The notes under the pieces: model-generated
What the model was told of the DNA's origin: nothing
Database searches by the model: none
What the model saw: the letters and a program-made list of their open reading frames with translations, nothing else
Shown here: positions 27,750 to 37,016 of the stretch, one piece after another
Numbering within the stretch: the first letter of the stretch is position 1
How the letters are laid out: each line of letters begins with the position of its first letter
Translations under genes and position numbers: made by a program
Source of the DNA: Parabacteroides sp. 52
GTDB lineage: Bacteria > Bacteroidota > Bacteroidia > Bacteroidales > Tannerellaceae
Reading direction: 5' to 3'
Assembly (NCBI RefSeq): GCF_010500925.1
Contig: NZ_QVMG01000003.1
Span: 62,001-126,000 of the forward strand
DNA: 64,000 nucleotides

Positions 27750-28658
27750 TCAAGGAAAAGAGATCGTATACGAAGAGGCTCGGCCTTTACCGGTGAATAC
27801 GATCTCTTTTTCGTATACAGACACGATGCCATAAGCGTTGGTATCGGCTGTTTCTATCATGCCCTCCGTGGTGATGAAATGGATATGACCGGACACCCCG
27901 TAGTCTCCCGGGTGGTGATGCCCACTGATAGAGGCTTTGACACAGGGGTAGGCAAGAAGCAGATCGACTATCTCCAGGTCGTTCAACGCCGTCAGTCCCT
28001 CAGCCGCATAAAGTGGATGGTGGGAAAAAACCAGGACATATTCCCCTTTCTCCCGGGCTTCCTCCAGCTGCCCGCGCAGCCATCTCATTTGTTTGTGGCT
28101 GATGCCTCCGTTCCATGGCTGGGCATTTTTGCGACCGCTTTTTTGTATACGCTCCTTCATCGCTTCCAGTTCGGCGGCAAGCGCAGTCCCTTTTATAGGA
28201 ACATAAGAAGATACTTCGTTTGTGTTAAGCAGAATCAAACGCCAATTGGCATGGGTAAAAGAATAATAGGCGGCAGGCATACCTAATTGCTGATACAAGG
28301 TATCACTGTGAGTGACGCCTCCGTAATCGTGATTGCCCGGCGTATTGTATACCGGGTGATCCAGAAGGTCCAACCGGGTAAGGACGGCATCCAGGTTCTG
28401 CGCACTCTCTCTATCGACCAAGTCACCCAGGTTGATGGTAAATGCCAATTTTTCTTTGTTCATATCGGCCACGCAACGTTCCAGTTTGTTGAGGGAATTT
28501 CGGTAAAAACGACTCCCACTAGCCTCACAATCGCAATATTGTATGTCTGCCATCACCCCGAAACGAAAGAGAGGAGACTGATTTTGTGCCGTGGTTGTAT
28601 GAAGAAAAAGAGTTATCCAGCAAGATATCAGGAGAAAGAATAAACGGGTGTGTTTCAT
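27750..28658 (-). CDS. Exported calcineurin-like metallophosphoesterase
   Basis: A 302-residue protein with a signal peptide (CWITLFLHTTTAQ). The metallophosphoesterase blocks are complete: 'GVMADIQYCD', 'NLGDLVDR', 'TPGNHD', 'SHHPLY' and 'SGHHHPGDYG' with a further 'GHIHFIT'. It resembles the ADP-ribose/CDP-alcohol diphosphatase group of Bacteroidota. Substrate unknown. The 3' end of the coding region contains the stem of a terminator used by the convergent nucleoside kinase gene. Array B of the 22-bp repeats lies 136 bp upstream. Confidence 0.88.
   Translation of the reverse strand: MKHTRLFFLLISCWITLFLHTTTAQNQSPLFRFGVMADIQYCDCEASGSRFYRNSLNKLERCVADMNKEKLAFTINLGDLVDRESAQNLDAVLTRLDLLDHPVYNTPGNHDYGGVTHSDTLYQQLGMPAAYYSFTHANWRLILLNTNEVSSYVPIKGTALAAELEAMKERIQKSGRKNAQPWNGGISHKQMRWLRGQLEEAREKGEYVLVFSHHPLYAAEGLTALNDLEIVDLLLAYPCVKASISGHHHPGDYGVSGHIHFITTEGMIETADTNAYGIVSVYEKEIVFTGKGRASSYTISFP
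27756..27813 (+). terminator. Terminator of the nucleoside kinase gene, inside the facing gene
   Basis: AAAAGAGATCGTAT (27756-27769) and ATACGATCTCTTTT (27797-27810) form a perfect 14-bp stem with a 27-base loop and a short T-run. It overlaps the last codons of the convergent phosphoesterase gene and could work in both directions. Confidence 0.65.
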
Positions 28659-28736
28659 CTTATTTTCGTTTTATCAGGTTATTTTCAGACAGAGGCGAGA
28701 GGTGTTTTTTCGTTTGCAAACCTCCACTAAGAGGTT

Positions 28737-28744
28737 CAAAGATA
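28737..28744 (-). promoter_or_regulatory. -7 box for the metallophosphoesterase gene
   Basis: The minus strand reads TATCTTTG, between the gene and repeat array B. Confidence 0.55.
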
Positions 28745-28793
28745 AGAAATTCAGGGAGCATATCCACCCTTTATCAGAGTCAATCTCGCAAAC

Positions 28794-28894
28794 AAATAAA
28801 ATTGCTGATATATGTCAACACTTGTGCCGATATATGTCGACACTTGTGCTGATATATGTCGGCACTTTTGCTGACATATATCGGCAATTTTATT
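28794..28894. repeat. 22-bp palindromic tandem array B
   Basis: Units start at 28815, 28837 and 28859, with half units on both ends. Form TYRRCA-N4-TGCYGA-N6, as in array A. The ends are inverted (AAATAAAATTGCTGA on the left, TCGGCAATTTTATT on the right), and the left segment ATTGCTGATATATGTC pairs with GACATATATCGGCAAT on the right with a single G-T. The same size (101 bp) as array A. Confidence 0.9.
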
Positions 28895-28963
28895 GGGTCA
28901 GGCAAAACCGCCCTGCCCGGATTTCCGGGAAGAGCTCCCTACAGGGTCCATTCCAACCTCCAA

Positions 28964-29830
28964 TCACAGAGGGCTTATACCGCAGACCCAGTCTTTGATG
29001 ACAGGTAGAGACTTTACAGTCTGATCTCCTTTGAAACCCCGGATATCTTCTTTGTGAATCTGTTCGAGATAGGCTATAAGCATGATATCGGCGATCGGGA
29101 AAAAGCTCCAATGCCATTTTTCTTCGTTGTATCCGACCGGTCGTTTTTCATTAAATGCAGTATAAGGTTGGTAAAAACCATATGTATGTGCATTTTTTTG
29201 CAGCCAATGATACATCTTTTTCCCTTCTTCCGTTTCAAAATAAGCGGGTTTAAAGCTGTTCAGGTCAATGTCTGTCCCCCAGTGGTGACGGGAAGTGCCC
29301 GGCATGGAACGGTATTGCAGTACGAAGCGCGCCTTCTCCACATCACTGGGAAAAGGCTCTGTCGTGCGCGGGTTATTCCATCGCAGCTCCCATTCGCATA
29401 CCTGTTCGACAAAAGTGCGATGACCGGAAGTGATCAATAAACGAACGCCGTCGGCTTGGGCGGCTTCATGCATTTTTTTATACGCTTCGTATACCGGTTG
29501 CAACAAATAGATGTTCCGTTCGGTATGTTCTTCTCCGACTTTAACAAAAAGGGTGTCTTGGGTACGTTTGACTTTACCCATCAAAAAATCTTTGGTGATC
29601 CGATCTCCCAACCAGGCTTTGTGTATATTAGAATCAAATGCCGGGTTTTCTTCTTCTTTTGTCTGGAGTGAGTCGGGTAGGCTGATAGCTTCTTCTGTCT
29701 TGGGTTTGATTTCTTCTTTATCGATTCCCGAAATAGGTTGCTTTGTCTTTCCCCCACAGGCATTTATCATGCCGGTAGTGAAGAGAAAAATAAACCAAGA
29801 GATAAGACGAAGTTGTAATTGTTTGTTCAT
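28964..29830 (-). CDS. M15-family D,D-carboxypeptidase (VanY-like) lipoprotein
   Basis: A 288-residue protein with a lipobox (TTGMINAC then GGKTKQP). The zinc-peptidase motifs of VanY/M15B are present: 'LLITSGHRT', 'MPGTSRHHWGTDIDLN' (first His and Asp) and 'EKWHWSF' (Glu and second His). It should trim the terminal D-Ala from peptidoglycan stem peptides in the periplasm. It stands alone between array B and the AT-rich leader of fluC. Confidence 0.88.
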   Translation of the reverse strand: MNKQLQLRLISWFIFLFTTGMINACGGKTKQPISGIDKEEIKPKTEEAISLPDSLQTKEEENPAFDSNIHKAWLGDRITKDFLMGKVKRTQDTLFVKVGEEHTERNIYLLQPVYEAYKKMHEAAQADGVRLLITSGHRTFVEQVCEWELRWNNPRTTEPFPSDVEKARFVLQYRSMPGTSRHHWGTDIDLNSFKPAYFETEEGKKMYHWLQKNAHTYGFYQPYTAFNEKRPVGYNEEKWHWSFFPIADIMLIAYLEQIHKEDIRGFKGDQTVKSLPVIKDWVCGISPL

Positions 29831-30061
29831 TTGAATGACAGGCGCTTTTTTAACTGTTTTGTTATTTTTGTTTTTTCGGGCTTAAAGATAAAGTGTAATT
29901 TTATTATGAACAAATCGTAATTGATTTATTCGTAATTATTTGAGATAATTTATTCTTTTTCTTATTCTTCCTGTTTTCTTTTTTTATCGGTTTTTATCGG
30001 GGGAGGATTGAAACAAAAACAGGAATATTTTTCTTCTATATACAAACTGCGGAAAAAATAA

Positions 30062-30069
30062 TACTTTTG
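30062..30069 (+). promoter_or_regulatory. -7 box for fluC and the SLC12-like gene
   Basis: TACTTTTG in an AT-rich stretch, 70 bp before the fluC ATG. The leader contains a weak GC-rich hairpin but nothing that could be matched to the fluoride riboswitch. Confidence 0.5.
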
Positions 30070-30138
30070 TAGAAGAGGAGATCGCTCCCAGGGGAGACCG
30101 TTCTCTTTTATAAAAAAAGACGCATAAAACAGGTCGTT

Positions 30139-30519
30139 ATGATAAAACAACTGATACTGGTAGGTATAGGTGGAGGTGTTGGCAGCATGTTCCGGTATAT
30201 AACATCCTGGTGGGTGAGCAAACATACACTTATGGCTTTTCCCCTGGGCACCTTTTGGGTGAATATTCTCGGATGTGTTTTGATTGGATTATTCGTTGGA
30301 TTATCTCTGCGGTTCGGATGGATAGGGAAAGAATTCCGGTTGCTTTTTATTACCGGATTTTGTGGAGGATATACCACTTTCTCTACCTTTTCATTGGAAA
30401 ATATGGAGTTGATGAAATCCGGAAACTATTATACATTGGGCCTTTATGTGGCTGCCAGTGTGGTTTTGGGAATAATTGCCGTTGGTTTGGGAATATGGTT
30501 AGCTAAGATTGAATTATGA
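30139..30519 (+). CDS. crcB: Fluoride ion channel/exporter FluC (CrcB)
   Basis: The 126-residue four-helix membrane protein shows all the FluC marks: 'GIGGGVGSMFRYITSW', 'PLGTFWVNILGCVLIGLFVG' with the conserved Asn, and 'TGFCGGYTTFSTFSLE' with the Phe-box and sodium-site Thr residues. Two antiparallel copies form a passive channel that lets fluoride leave the cell. The stop codon overlaps the next start (ATGA), so translation of the two genes is coupled. Confidence 0.95.
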   Translation: MIKQLILVGIGGGVGSMFRYITSWWVSKHTLMAFPLGTFWVNILGCVLIGLFVGLSLRFGWIGKEFRLLFITGFCGGYTTFSTFSLENMELMKSGNYYTLGLYVAASVVLGIIAVGLGIWLAKIEL

Positions 30520-32771
30520 AGGATTTGAAGAAGGAACAAGAAGAAAACCGGTTGCCATATAGCGGATTCGGTACGGCTCCGGTCTATTTTACCGCTATTT
30601 CCACCATCTTAGGGGCGGTGCTCTTTCTCCGTTTTGGGTTCGCTGTCGGAACGGTTGGTTTCTGGGGGGCTATAGGCATTATCCTATTAGGACATCTGAT
30701 CACGATTCCTACGGCTTTGGCTATTTCGGAAATTGCAACCAATACCCGGGTGGAAGGGGGAGGCGAGTATTTCATTATCTCCCGTTCCTTTGGATTGAAG
30801 ATCGGATCTACGATCGGTTTTACCCTTTTTATCTCCCAGGCGATCAGTATCGCTTTTTATATTATCACTTTTACCGAGGCATTTGCTCCTTTCTTTGACT
30901 GGTGGCAGGAGAGTTTGGGTTTTGCCCTTCCCCGGCAGGTTATCAGTGTGCCGGCCCTTGTGTTATTGACCGTTGTCATTCTGTATAAAGGAGCCGGCTC
31001 GGGCATGAAATTGCTTTATCTCGTGAATATTATTCTTTTCATCTCCCTCTTGTTTTTTTTCTGGGGGAAACCGATAGAAGCCGGTGAAGGCCTGACGCAG
31101 GTGGGGGCAGAGAATTTCGGATTCTTCCATAAAGAGAAGTTCTTTGTCTTGTTTGCTATCTGCTTCCCTGCTTTTACGGGCATGACTGCCGGAGTGGGAC
31201 TGAGCGGAGACCTGAAAAATCCGGGCAAATCCATTCCTCTTGGTACGATGGGAGGCACCCTGACCGGATTGGTTGTTTACGTATTGATCGTGTGGAAGTT
31301 GGCAGTCTCCGCCTCACAAGCCGATTTAGTGGAAGATCAATTGATTATGTCGCGGATAGCGGTTTTCGGATCGGTATTGATACCGTTGGGCCTGGGGGCT
31401 TGTACCTTCTCTTCGGCCTTGGGTTCGATCTTGGTAGCTCCCCGTACCCTGCAAGCACTTGCTACGGACAATAGCTTTCCTGTCAGGCGGATGAACCGCT
31501 TTCTGGCCCGGGGGAAAGGAGAGAACCGGGAACCTTTCAATGCAACTGTCGTTTCTTTTGTTATTGCACTCGTCTTTGTGTTGATGGGTAATATCGACCG
31601 GGTGGCAGGTATTATATCGATGTTTTTCCTGATTACTTACGGAACGCTTTGTCTTATCTCTTTTCTCAACCATTTCGGTTCGCCCCCGTCTTATCGTCCC
31701 CGATTCAAATCCAAATGGTATTTTTCGCTGGGAGGCTTCCTGCTTTCTGTATGGGTGATGTTTATGATCAATTCACTTTACACGATTATTTCTTATATCG
31801 TTCTGGTAGGTATTTATCTGTTCATTGAACATTATAACAAAGAGCAGAAAGGACTTGTCGATATCTTTAACGGGGCTTTATTCCAATTAAACCGGCGGTT
31901 GCGCGTGTTTATGCAGAAAAATCAATCTGCCAGGGAAACACAGGAATGGCGACCGGCGGCTATCTGCATTTCCCCTCATTCGTTTGAGCGGGATAAGGTG
32001 TTGGAACTCATGAAATGGATCAGTCACCAACATGGTTTTGGCACTTATTTCCACTTCATCGAAGGGTATTACAGCAAACAAACACATGCGGAATCCCAGG
32101 AGATCTTGCGCCGTCTGATCGATAATCAGAAGGAACATGAAAGCGCACTTTACATAGACACGATGATCTCCCCTTCGTATACCTCGGCTATTGCCCAGGT
32201 GATTCAGGCACCTTCCATCTCGGGCATGGAAAATAATATGGTTGTCTTCGAATTCGATAAGAGTAAACCCGATGAGCTTTGCCGGATCTTGGAGAATATC
32301 AACCTGGCCCGTGCCGGGAATTTCGACATATGCATCTTTGCCGGCTCACATTATCCGATACGGACCCGCAACGGTATTCATGTCTGGATACGAGGCACGG
32401 ACGAAAAAAATACAAATCTGATGATCCTTTTAGGGTATATCATCATGGCCCACCCCGACTGGCATAAAAGCCAGATAAAGATATTTATTACGAGCCATAC
32501 GGGAGAAAGTGAGAACACCCAAAAAGAACTCGAAGAACGGATCGCTGCCGGACGCCTGCCGATAACCCTGACCAATATAGAAATCATCCCGTTGGCAGAA
32601 AAACAAACCCTTAAAGATGCCATCACAATGCATTCCAAACAAGCAGGTTTAACCATCATCGGCTTCCGCGAAGAGATCATCAAACACGAACCAATGGCCT
32701 TTTTCACTGATTTTCAGGAAATAGGAGATACCCTTTTCGTAAATGCTTCTCAATCCAAAGAAATCAATTGA
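30516..32771 (+). CDS. SLC12-like cation-chloride cotransporter (APC superfamily)
   Basis: The 751-residue protein has about 12 membrane helices up to residue 460 and a 280-residue soluble C-terminal domain. The first helices ('STILGAVLFLRFGFAVGTVG' and 'AISEIATNTRVEGGGEYFII') match the SLC12/NKCC family closely, and 'GMTAGVGLSGDLKNPGKSIP' is the equivalent of the eukaryotic helix 6 region. The soluble tail is also like that of SLC12 proteins. It probably moves chloride or another halide with a cation. Its ATG overlaps the fluC stop codon, an unusual pairing that suggests a common ionic role. Confidence 0.85.
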   Translation: MKDLKKEQEENRLPYSGFGTAPVYFTAISTILGAVLFLRFGFAVGTVGFWGAIGIILLGHLITIPTALAISEIATNTRVEGGGEYFIISRSFGLKIGSTIGFTLFISQAISIAFYIITFTEAFAPFFDWWQESLGFALPRQVISVPALVLLTVVILYKGAGSGMKLLYLVNIILFISLLFFFWGKPIEAGEGLTQVGAENFGFFHKEKFFVLFAICFPAFTGMTAGVGLSGDLKNPGKSIPLGTMGGTLTGLVVYVLIVWKLAVSASQADLVEDQLIMSRIAVFGSVLIPLGLGACTFSSALGSILVAPRTLQALATDNSFPVRRMNRFLARGKGENREPFNATVVSFVIALVFVLMGNIDRVAGIISMFFLITYGTLCLISFLNHFGSPPSYRPRFKSKWYFSLGGFLLSVWVMFMINSLYTIISYIVLVGIYLFIEHYNKEQKGLVDIFNGALFQLNRRLRVFMQKNQSARETQEWRPAAICISPHSFERDKVLELMKWISHQHGFGTYFHFIEGYYSKQTHAESQEILRRLIDNQKEHESALYIDTMISPSYTSAIAQVIQAPSISGMENNMVVFEFDKSKPDELCRILENINLARAGNFDICIFAGSHYPIRTRNGIHVWIRGTDEKNTNLMILLGYIIMAHPDWHKSQIKIFITSHTGESENTQKELEERIAAGRLPITLTNIEIIPLAEKQTLKDAITMHSKQAGLTIIGFREEIIKHEPMAFFTDFQEIGDTLFVNASQSKEIN

Positions 32772-32893
32772 GAAGCATTTCGGGTAATGTATAAATCGGG
32801 ACAACTCTTACTCATGGTTTAAACAGCCTGCATAAAACAACGTAAAATCGAAAAAAAGGGATGGAATCGTGTGCAAATTGTGTACCAATACAC

Positions 32894-32923
32894 AAAAAAA
32901 GCAGCCACTTTTCAGTAACTGCT
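32894..32923 (-). terminator. Terminator after tRNA-Met (minus strand)
   Basis: On the minus strand AGCAGTTACT pairs with AGTGGCTGCT (10 bp, two G-T) around GAAA, followed by seven T. Confidence 0.75.
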
Positions 32924-32933
32924 TCCTTTTTCG

Positions 32934-33007
32934 TAGCGAGACCCGGGATTGAACCGGGGACCTCATGATTATGAATCATGCGCTCTAACCAGCTGAGCTA
33001 TCTCGCC
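32934..33007 (-). tRNA. tRNA-Met (anticodon CAT)
   Basis: Read on the minus strand, acceptor GGCGAGA pairs with TCTCGCT (first pair G-T), the D-arm is TAGCTCAGCTGGTTAGAGC, anticodon stem CATGA/TCATG encloses TTCATAA (anticodon CAT), and the T-arm is CCCGGTTCAATCCCGGG. The first pair rules out a typical initiator, so it is an elongator tRNA-Met; a lysidine-modified tRNA-Ile2 cannot be excluded from sequence alone. CCA is not encoded. Confidence 0.9.
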
Positions 33008-33219
33008 ATCATTCATTGAATGCGGTGCAAAAGTAGAAGATTATTTTATATTGTGCAACCTTTTTTCGTAAAAAAATATGGTATAGGGAAAGAAGGATAG
33101 GGTAACCGATTCTGTCTGAGATGATTTTTTTCACCAGGGATAGTAGTGGGTTCCATTTATTCTATGTATCTTGGGCGCAAGAAATGAAAGTGAGAGATAT
33201 AATAGATACATTGATACCG

Positions 33220-33603
33220 ATGAAAAAAGAAAAGTTTCATATAGAATATGTTTTTGATAAAGTTTCCCGACGCAGTCTTTGGAACCATCTGACAACCCCT
33301 CCCGGATTATCTGCCTGGTTTGCAGATGATGTGTTTGTGAACAATTCGGTCTATACCTTTAAATGGGATAAAGAAGAAGAAGCCGCAGAGGCCATCTCCC
33401 TGAAGCCGGAAAACAGCGTGCGTTACCGTTGGGTTGAAGAAGAGGATGAACATTCTTATTTTGAATTTAAGATTCATACGGTGGAACTTACAGGAGCCAC
33501 CACCCTGGAAATAACAGATTTTGCCATACCGGAAGAGAAAGAAGACGCCATTGACCTATGGGATTCCCAGGTAGATATGCTAAAAAGGACACTCGGCATT
33601 TAG
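33220..33603 (+). CDS. START-like/SRPBCC domain protein
   Basis: The 127-residue soluble protein starts 'MKKEKFHIEYVFDKVSRRS', then 'LWNHLTTPPGLSAWFADDV' and 'YTFKWDKEEEAAEAISLKPE', which is the AHSA1/START-like fold typical of a conserved Bacteroidales family. These small helix-grip proteins bind hydrophobic ligands, but no ligand is known here. In-frame Mets at 33121 and 33184 give longer versions; the start at 33220 was chosen because the family begins there. It precedes the LptF/G-like gene by 89 bp with a promoter box between. Confidence 0.8.
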   Translation: MKKEKFHIEYVFDKVSRRSLWNHLTTPPGLSAWFADDVFVNNSVYTFKWDKEEEAAEAISLKPENSVRYRWVEEEDEHSYFEFKIHTVELTGATTLEITDFAIPEEKEDAIDLWDSQVDMLKRTLGI

Positions 33604-33646
33604 CGTAGTTTCACAAATATATAGGGGCGGTTATCGTTTTTTACAC

Positions 33647-33654
33647 TACTTTTG
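33647..33654 (+). promoter_or_regulatory. -7 box for the LptF/G-like gene
   Basis: TACTTTTG, 38 bp before the ATG. Confidence 0.55.
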
Positions 33655-33692
33655 CGGATTCAATCGATTTTGGATTCAACCAAAGAAAGCAA

Positions 33693-35636
33693 ATGCTTAG
33701 AATAAAACGATTATATACATTTATGCTGCAGACTTTCCTGCCGTTGTTTATCATGACATTCGGCATTTGTCTGTTCATTGTGTTGATGCAGTTTCTCTGG
33801 CGTTCTATCGATGATCTGGTAGGGAAAGGCTTGGGGATCTCCGTATTGGCAGAGATGTTTTTTTATGCAGCCTTGTTTCTGGTGCCTATGGCCCTTCCCC
33901 TGTCTCTCTTATTGGCCTCCTTAATGACTTTTGGTAATCTGGGCGAACGATTGGAGTTGCTGGCGATGAAATCAGCCGGTGTCTCTCTTATCCATATCAT
34001 GCGTCCGCTTATCATCCTGATTGCCGGCGTGAGCATTGGTGCTTTCTTCTTCCAGAATAATGTAATGCCGGTCGTAAATGTCAAATTATATGCTTTGTTA
34101 TACTCTATGCGGCAGAAATCTCCTGAATTGGAGATACCCGAGGGGGTATTTTTCAAAGACATTCCCAAGTATACGATTTATGTAAAGAAAAAGGATCCGG
34201 ATGGCCTCTTCCGGGATATGATGATCTATGATTATTCGGACGGTTTTGACAAAGCAATGGTTATTGTTGCCGACTCCGCCCGCTTAAAAACCTCTGCCGA
34301 TAAATTATTCCTGGTCCTTTCTTTATACAATGGAGAAGCCTTTCAGAATCTGCAGCCCTCCTCCTCTACCCGTAAGCAAGGGGGAGATGCCATGGATCCT
34401 TACCGCAGGGAATCTTTTCAGACAAAAGAGATATTGATCGAGTTCGATGCGAACTTTACCCGGCGGGATGATTCCTTTCTGCAAAATCAATATTTAGGAA
34501 AGAACCTGGAAGGGTTGCAATCGTCTATTGATTCCATGACTGTACGGCTGGATAGTATCAAAGCGTTGAATGCAAAGAGCCTCTACGATAACTCTTATAA
34601 AAAGAATCTACATTATTGGCAGGAACAGGCGAAGGTGGAAGAGGATACCGATCCGGTTGCTTCTTCTTCAAACGTAGCCAGGGTTCAGCCGCCTGCATCC
34701 ATGACTCTCAATTACGACAGTTTGTATCAGGCGCAACTGCCCAGTGCCAAAGCCGCTTTATTGACACGTGTGAAAGTAGCTGCCGAATACGTCAAACAAG
34801 ATTATCATTTTCGGGCACTTACTCTCGGGGATGAGGCTGCCCGGGTAAGACGGCATTATACCGAATGGCATAAGAAGCTTACCTTGTCTTTTGCCTGCCT
34901 GGTATTCTTTTTCATCGGTGCCCCTCTAGGTGCCATCATCCGGAAGGGAGGATTGGGCGTGCCGGTGATCATTTCGGTTCTACTGTATATCTTCTATTAT
35001 ATAGTGGATAATATAGGTTTTAAAATGGCCCGTGATGGGGTATGGGAGGCCTGGCAAGGTATGTGGTTAAGTTCTGCCGTATTGACCCCGATGGGTATAT
35101 TCCTTACCTATAAAGCCGTAAACGATTCGGTTATATTGAATGCAGATACCTATCTCAATATTCTGAAAAATCTGATCGGCAAGCGCTCCGGTCGTAAGAT
35201 TGAGATGAAAGAAGTAATTATTTATGCTCCGGACTATGCCGCATTGATTCCCCAATTAACGGATTTAAAATCCCAATGTACAGATTATCTGAAAACGCAT
35301 AAGCGTTGGGTCAATTATTTTACTTACTGGAAAGATGGCGGAAAAGATGTTACAGTCCAGAGAATGGCAGTACATATAGAAGCGATTGTAGAGGAACTAA
35401 GCAATTCCGACCAGATACTTATTTTAAATAAGCTGATGGACTATCCGGTTATCAGCGGATATAACCAACTCAGCATGCACATGAATAAAAAGGTGGGGCT
35501 CATCCTGGCTTTCTTTTTCCCGATAGGTATTCCTCTTTATTTTCTCGCGATCTATCAACGGGGACTTTTGCAGCATGATATGAAAGCCGTGCAACGAACA
35601 ACCAACGAGCTGTTGGAGATGATACAAACATCTTAA
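33693..35636 (+). CDS. LptF/LptG family permease (YjgP/YjgQ)
   Basis: The 647-residue protein has six membrane helices in two groups: three near the N terminus ('FLPLFIMTFGICLFIVLMQFL', 'FLVPMALPLSLLLASLMTFG', 'SAGVSLIHIMRPLIIL') and three around residues 395-480 ('ACLVFFFIGAPLGAIIRKGG'). The central region is the periplasmic beta-jellyroll, enlarged by a Ser/Pro-rich insert. A long C-terminal extension with one further hydrophobic segment is typical of the Bacteroidota version. The family forms the inner-membrane part of the LptB2FG LPS extractor. Only one such gene is present here, with no LptB. Confidence 0.88.
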   Translation: MLRIKRLYTFMLQTFLPLFIMTFGICLFIVLMQFLWRSIDDLVGKGLGISVLAEMFFYAALFLVPMALPLSLLLASLMTFGNLGERLELLAMKSAGVSLIHIMRPLIILIAGVSIGAFFFQNNVMPVVNVKLYALLYSMRQKSPELEIPEGVFFKDIPKYTIYVKKKDPDGLFRDMMIYDYSDGFDKAMVIVADSARLKTSADKLFLVLSLYNGEAFQNLQPSSSTRKQGGDAMDPYRRESFQTKEILIEFDANFTRRDDSFLQNQYLGKNLEGLQSSIDSMTVRLDSIKALNAKSLYDNSYKKNLHYWQEQAKVEEDTDPVASSSNVARVQPPASMTLNYDSLYQAQLPSAKAALLTRVKVAAEYVKQDYHFRALTLGDEAARVRRHYTEWHKKLTLSFACLVFFFIGAPLGAIIRKGGLGVPVIISVLLYIFYYIVDNIGFKMARDGVWEAWQGMWLSSAVLTPMGIFLTYKAVNDSVILNADTYLNILKNLIGKRSGRKIEMKEVIIYAPDYAALIPQLTDLKSQCTDYLKTHKRWVNYFTYWKDGGKDVTVQRMAVHIEAIVEELSNSDQILILNKLMDYPVISGYNQLSMHMNKKVGLILAFFFPIGIPLYFLAIYQRGLLQHDMKAVQRTTNELLEMIQTS

Positions 35637-35680
35637 TCTTGTTTCACATAAACGAGAGGGGCTCTTCGAAATAATTATCG

Positions 35681-35688
35681 TACTTTTG
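35681..35688 (+). promoter_or_regulatory. -7 box for ribBA
   Basis: TACTTTTG, 29 bp before the ATG. The leader is too short for an FMN riboswitch. Confidence 0.55.
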
Positions 35689-35717
35689 CAGGAAAATTAT
35701 CAGACCGGTAAAACAAC

Positions 35718-36935
35718 ATGAGTGAAATAAAATTAAACACAATAGAAGAAGCTATTGAGGATTTCCGTGAGGGGAAATTTCTGATTGTAGTTGACGATGA
35801 GGATCGTGAAAATGAAGGCGACTTTATTATAGCGGCAGAAAAGGTTACTCCCGAAAAGATAAACTTTATGATGACCGAAGGCCGAGGCGTCCTGTGTGCT
35901 CCTATCACAGAAGAACGTTGCCGGGAATTGGAACTCGATATGCAGGTTCCACATAATACCTCTATGCTTGAAACACCTTTCACCGTGACAGTGGATAAAC
36001 TGGGTGGAGGTTGTACGACCGGGGTTTCGATGTATGACCGGGCGCAGACGATTCTGGCCTTAGCCGATCCGAATACCAAACCTTCGGATTTAGGCCGACC
36101 GGGGCATATCAATCCTTTGCGTGCGCGCTCGCGTGGCGTTTTGCGTCGCTCAGGACATACGGAGGCGGCAGTCGATTTGGCCCGTTTATCCGGTTTATAC
36201 CCTGCAGGCGCATTGATTGAGATCATCAATGAAGATGGAACAATGGCTCGTTTGCCGGATTTGATTAAAGTATCCCAGAAATTCGGCATCAAAATAATAA
36301 CGATCAAAGACCTTATTGCTTATCGTTTGCAAACGGAATCCCTCGTAGAAAAGGGGGTAGAGGTGGATATGCCTACCGTTTTCGGTCATTTCCGGTTAAT
36401 CCCTTTCCGCCAGAAGAGTAATGGCCAGGAGCATATCGCCTTGATAAAGGGCGAATTCAAAAAAGGAGAACCCGTGCTTGTCCGCGTCCATTCCTCCTGT
36501 GCTACCGGAGACATTTTTGGTTCTATGCGTTGCGAATGTGGCGAACAATTGCATAAAGCGATGGAAACCATTGAGCAGGAAGGGAAAGGAGTCATTGTTT
36601 ATCTGAATCAGGAAGGGCGCGGCATCGGTTTGATGGAGAAGATGAAAGCGTATAAACTGCAAGAGGAAGGCCTGGATACGGTTGACGCCAATCTGCACCT
36701 GGGTCATCAGGCAGATGAACGTGACTATGGCGTAGGGGCTCAGATCCTGCGTACGATAGGTGTAACAAAGATGCGCCTGTTGACCAATAACCCCGTCAAG
36801 CGGGTAGGATTGGAAGCCTATGGATTAGAGGTAGTGGAGAATATACCTATCGAAGTGACCTTGAATCCTTACAATGAATTCTATATGAAAACAAAAAAAG
36901 AACGCATGGGACATCAACTGCATAACATCAAATAA
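35718..36935 (+). CDS. ribBA: Bifunctional 3,4-dihydroxy-2-butanone-4-phosphate synthase / GTP cyclohydrolase II
   Basis: The 405-residue fusion has RibB in residues 1-205 ('[14 protein letters not shown]', '[27 protein letters not shown]' region) and RibA in 206-405, with the zinc Cys triplet in '[18 protein letters not shown]' and '[11 protein letters not shown]'. It makes both precursors of riboflavin, from ribulose 5-phosphate and GTP. No other riboflavin gene is nearby. The length is normal for the fused enzyme. Confidence 0.96.
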   Translation: MSEIKLNTIEEAIEDFREGKFLIVVDDEDRENEGDFIIAAEKVTPEKINFMMTEGRGVLCAPITEERCRELELDMQVPHNTSMLETPFTVTVDKLGGGCTTGVSMYDRAQTILALADPNTKPSDLGRPGHINPLRARSRGVLRRSGHTEAAVDLARLSGLYPAGALIEIINEDGTMARLPDLIKVSQKFGIKIITIKDLIAYRLQTESLVEKGVEVDMPTVFGHFRLIPFRQKSNGQEHIALIKGEFKKGEPVLVRVHSSCATGDIFGSMRCECGEQLHKAMETIEQEGKGVIVYLNQEGRGIGLMEKMKAYKLQEEGLDTVDANLHLGHQADERDYGVGAQILRTIGVTKMRLLTNNPVKRVGLEAYGLEVVENIPIEVTLNPYNEFYMKTKKERMGHQLHNIK

Positions 36936-36946
36936 GTAGCAAATTA

Positions 36947-36977
36947 TTGCTATTATGTTGAATATTATCTAATTTTG
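36947..36977 (+). promoter_or_regulatory. Promoter of the aminotransferase gene
   Basis: TTG (36947-36949), a 20-bp spacer and TAATTTTG (36970-36977), 39 bp before the ATG. Confidence 0.55.
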
Positions 36978-37016
36978 TCGCATCATTATAAATAAATAAT
37001 ACAAAAAAACAGTGTC

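Noticed and set aside
28586-28998. Small proteins encoded across array B
   Set aside because: These open frames are translations of the repeat (peptides like ADICRHLC) and resemble those in the other arrays. Because 22 is not a multiple of three the frame shifts with each unit, which is not protein-like.
30062-30138. Fluoride riboswitch before fluC
   Set aside because: The leader is only about 65 bases and the GGAGATCGCTCC-like hairpin does not show the conserved pseudoknot elements of the crcB motif. A covariance search with that model would settle it.
35689-35717. FMN riboswitch before ribBA
   Set aside because: The leader between the promoter box and the start codon is about 30 bases, much shorter than the FMN aptamer.
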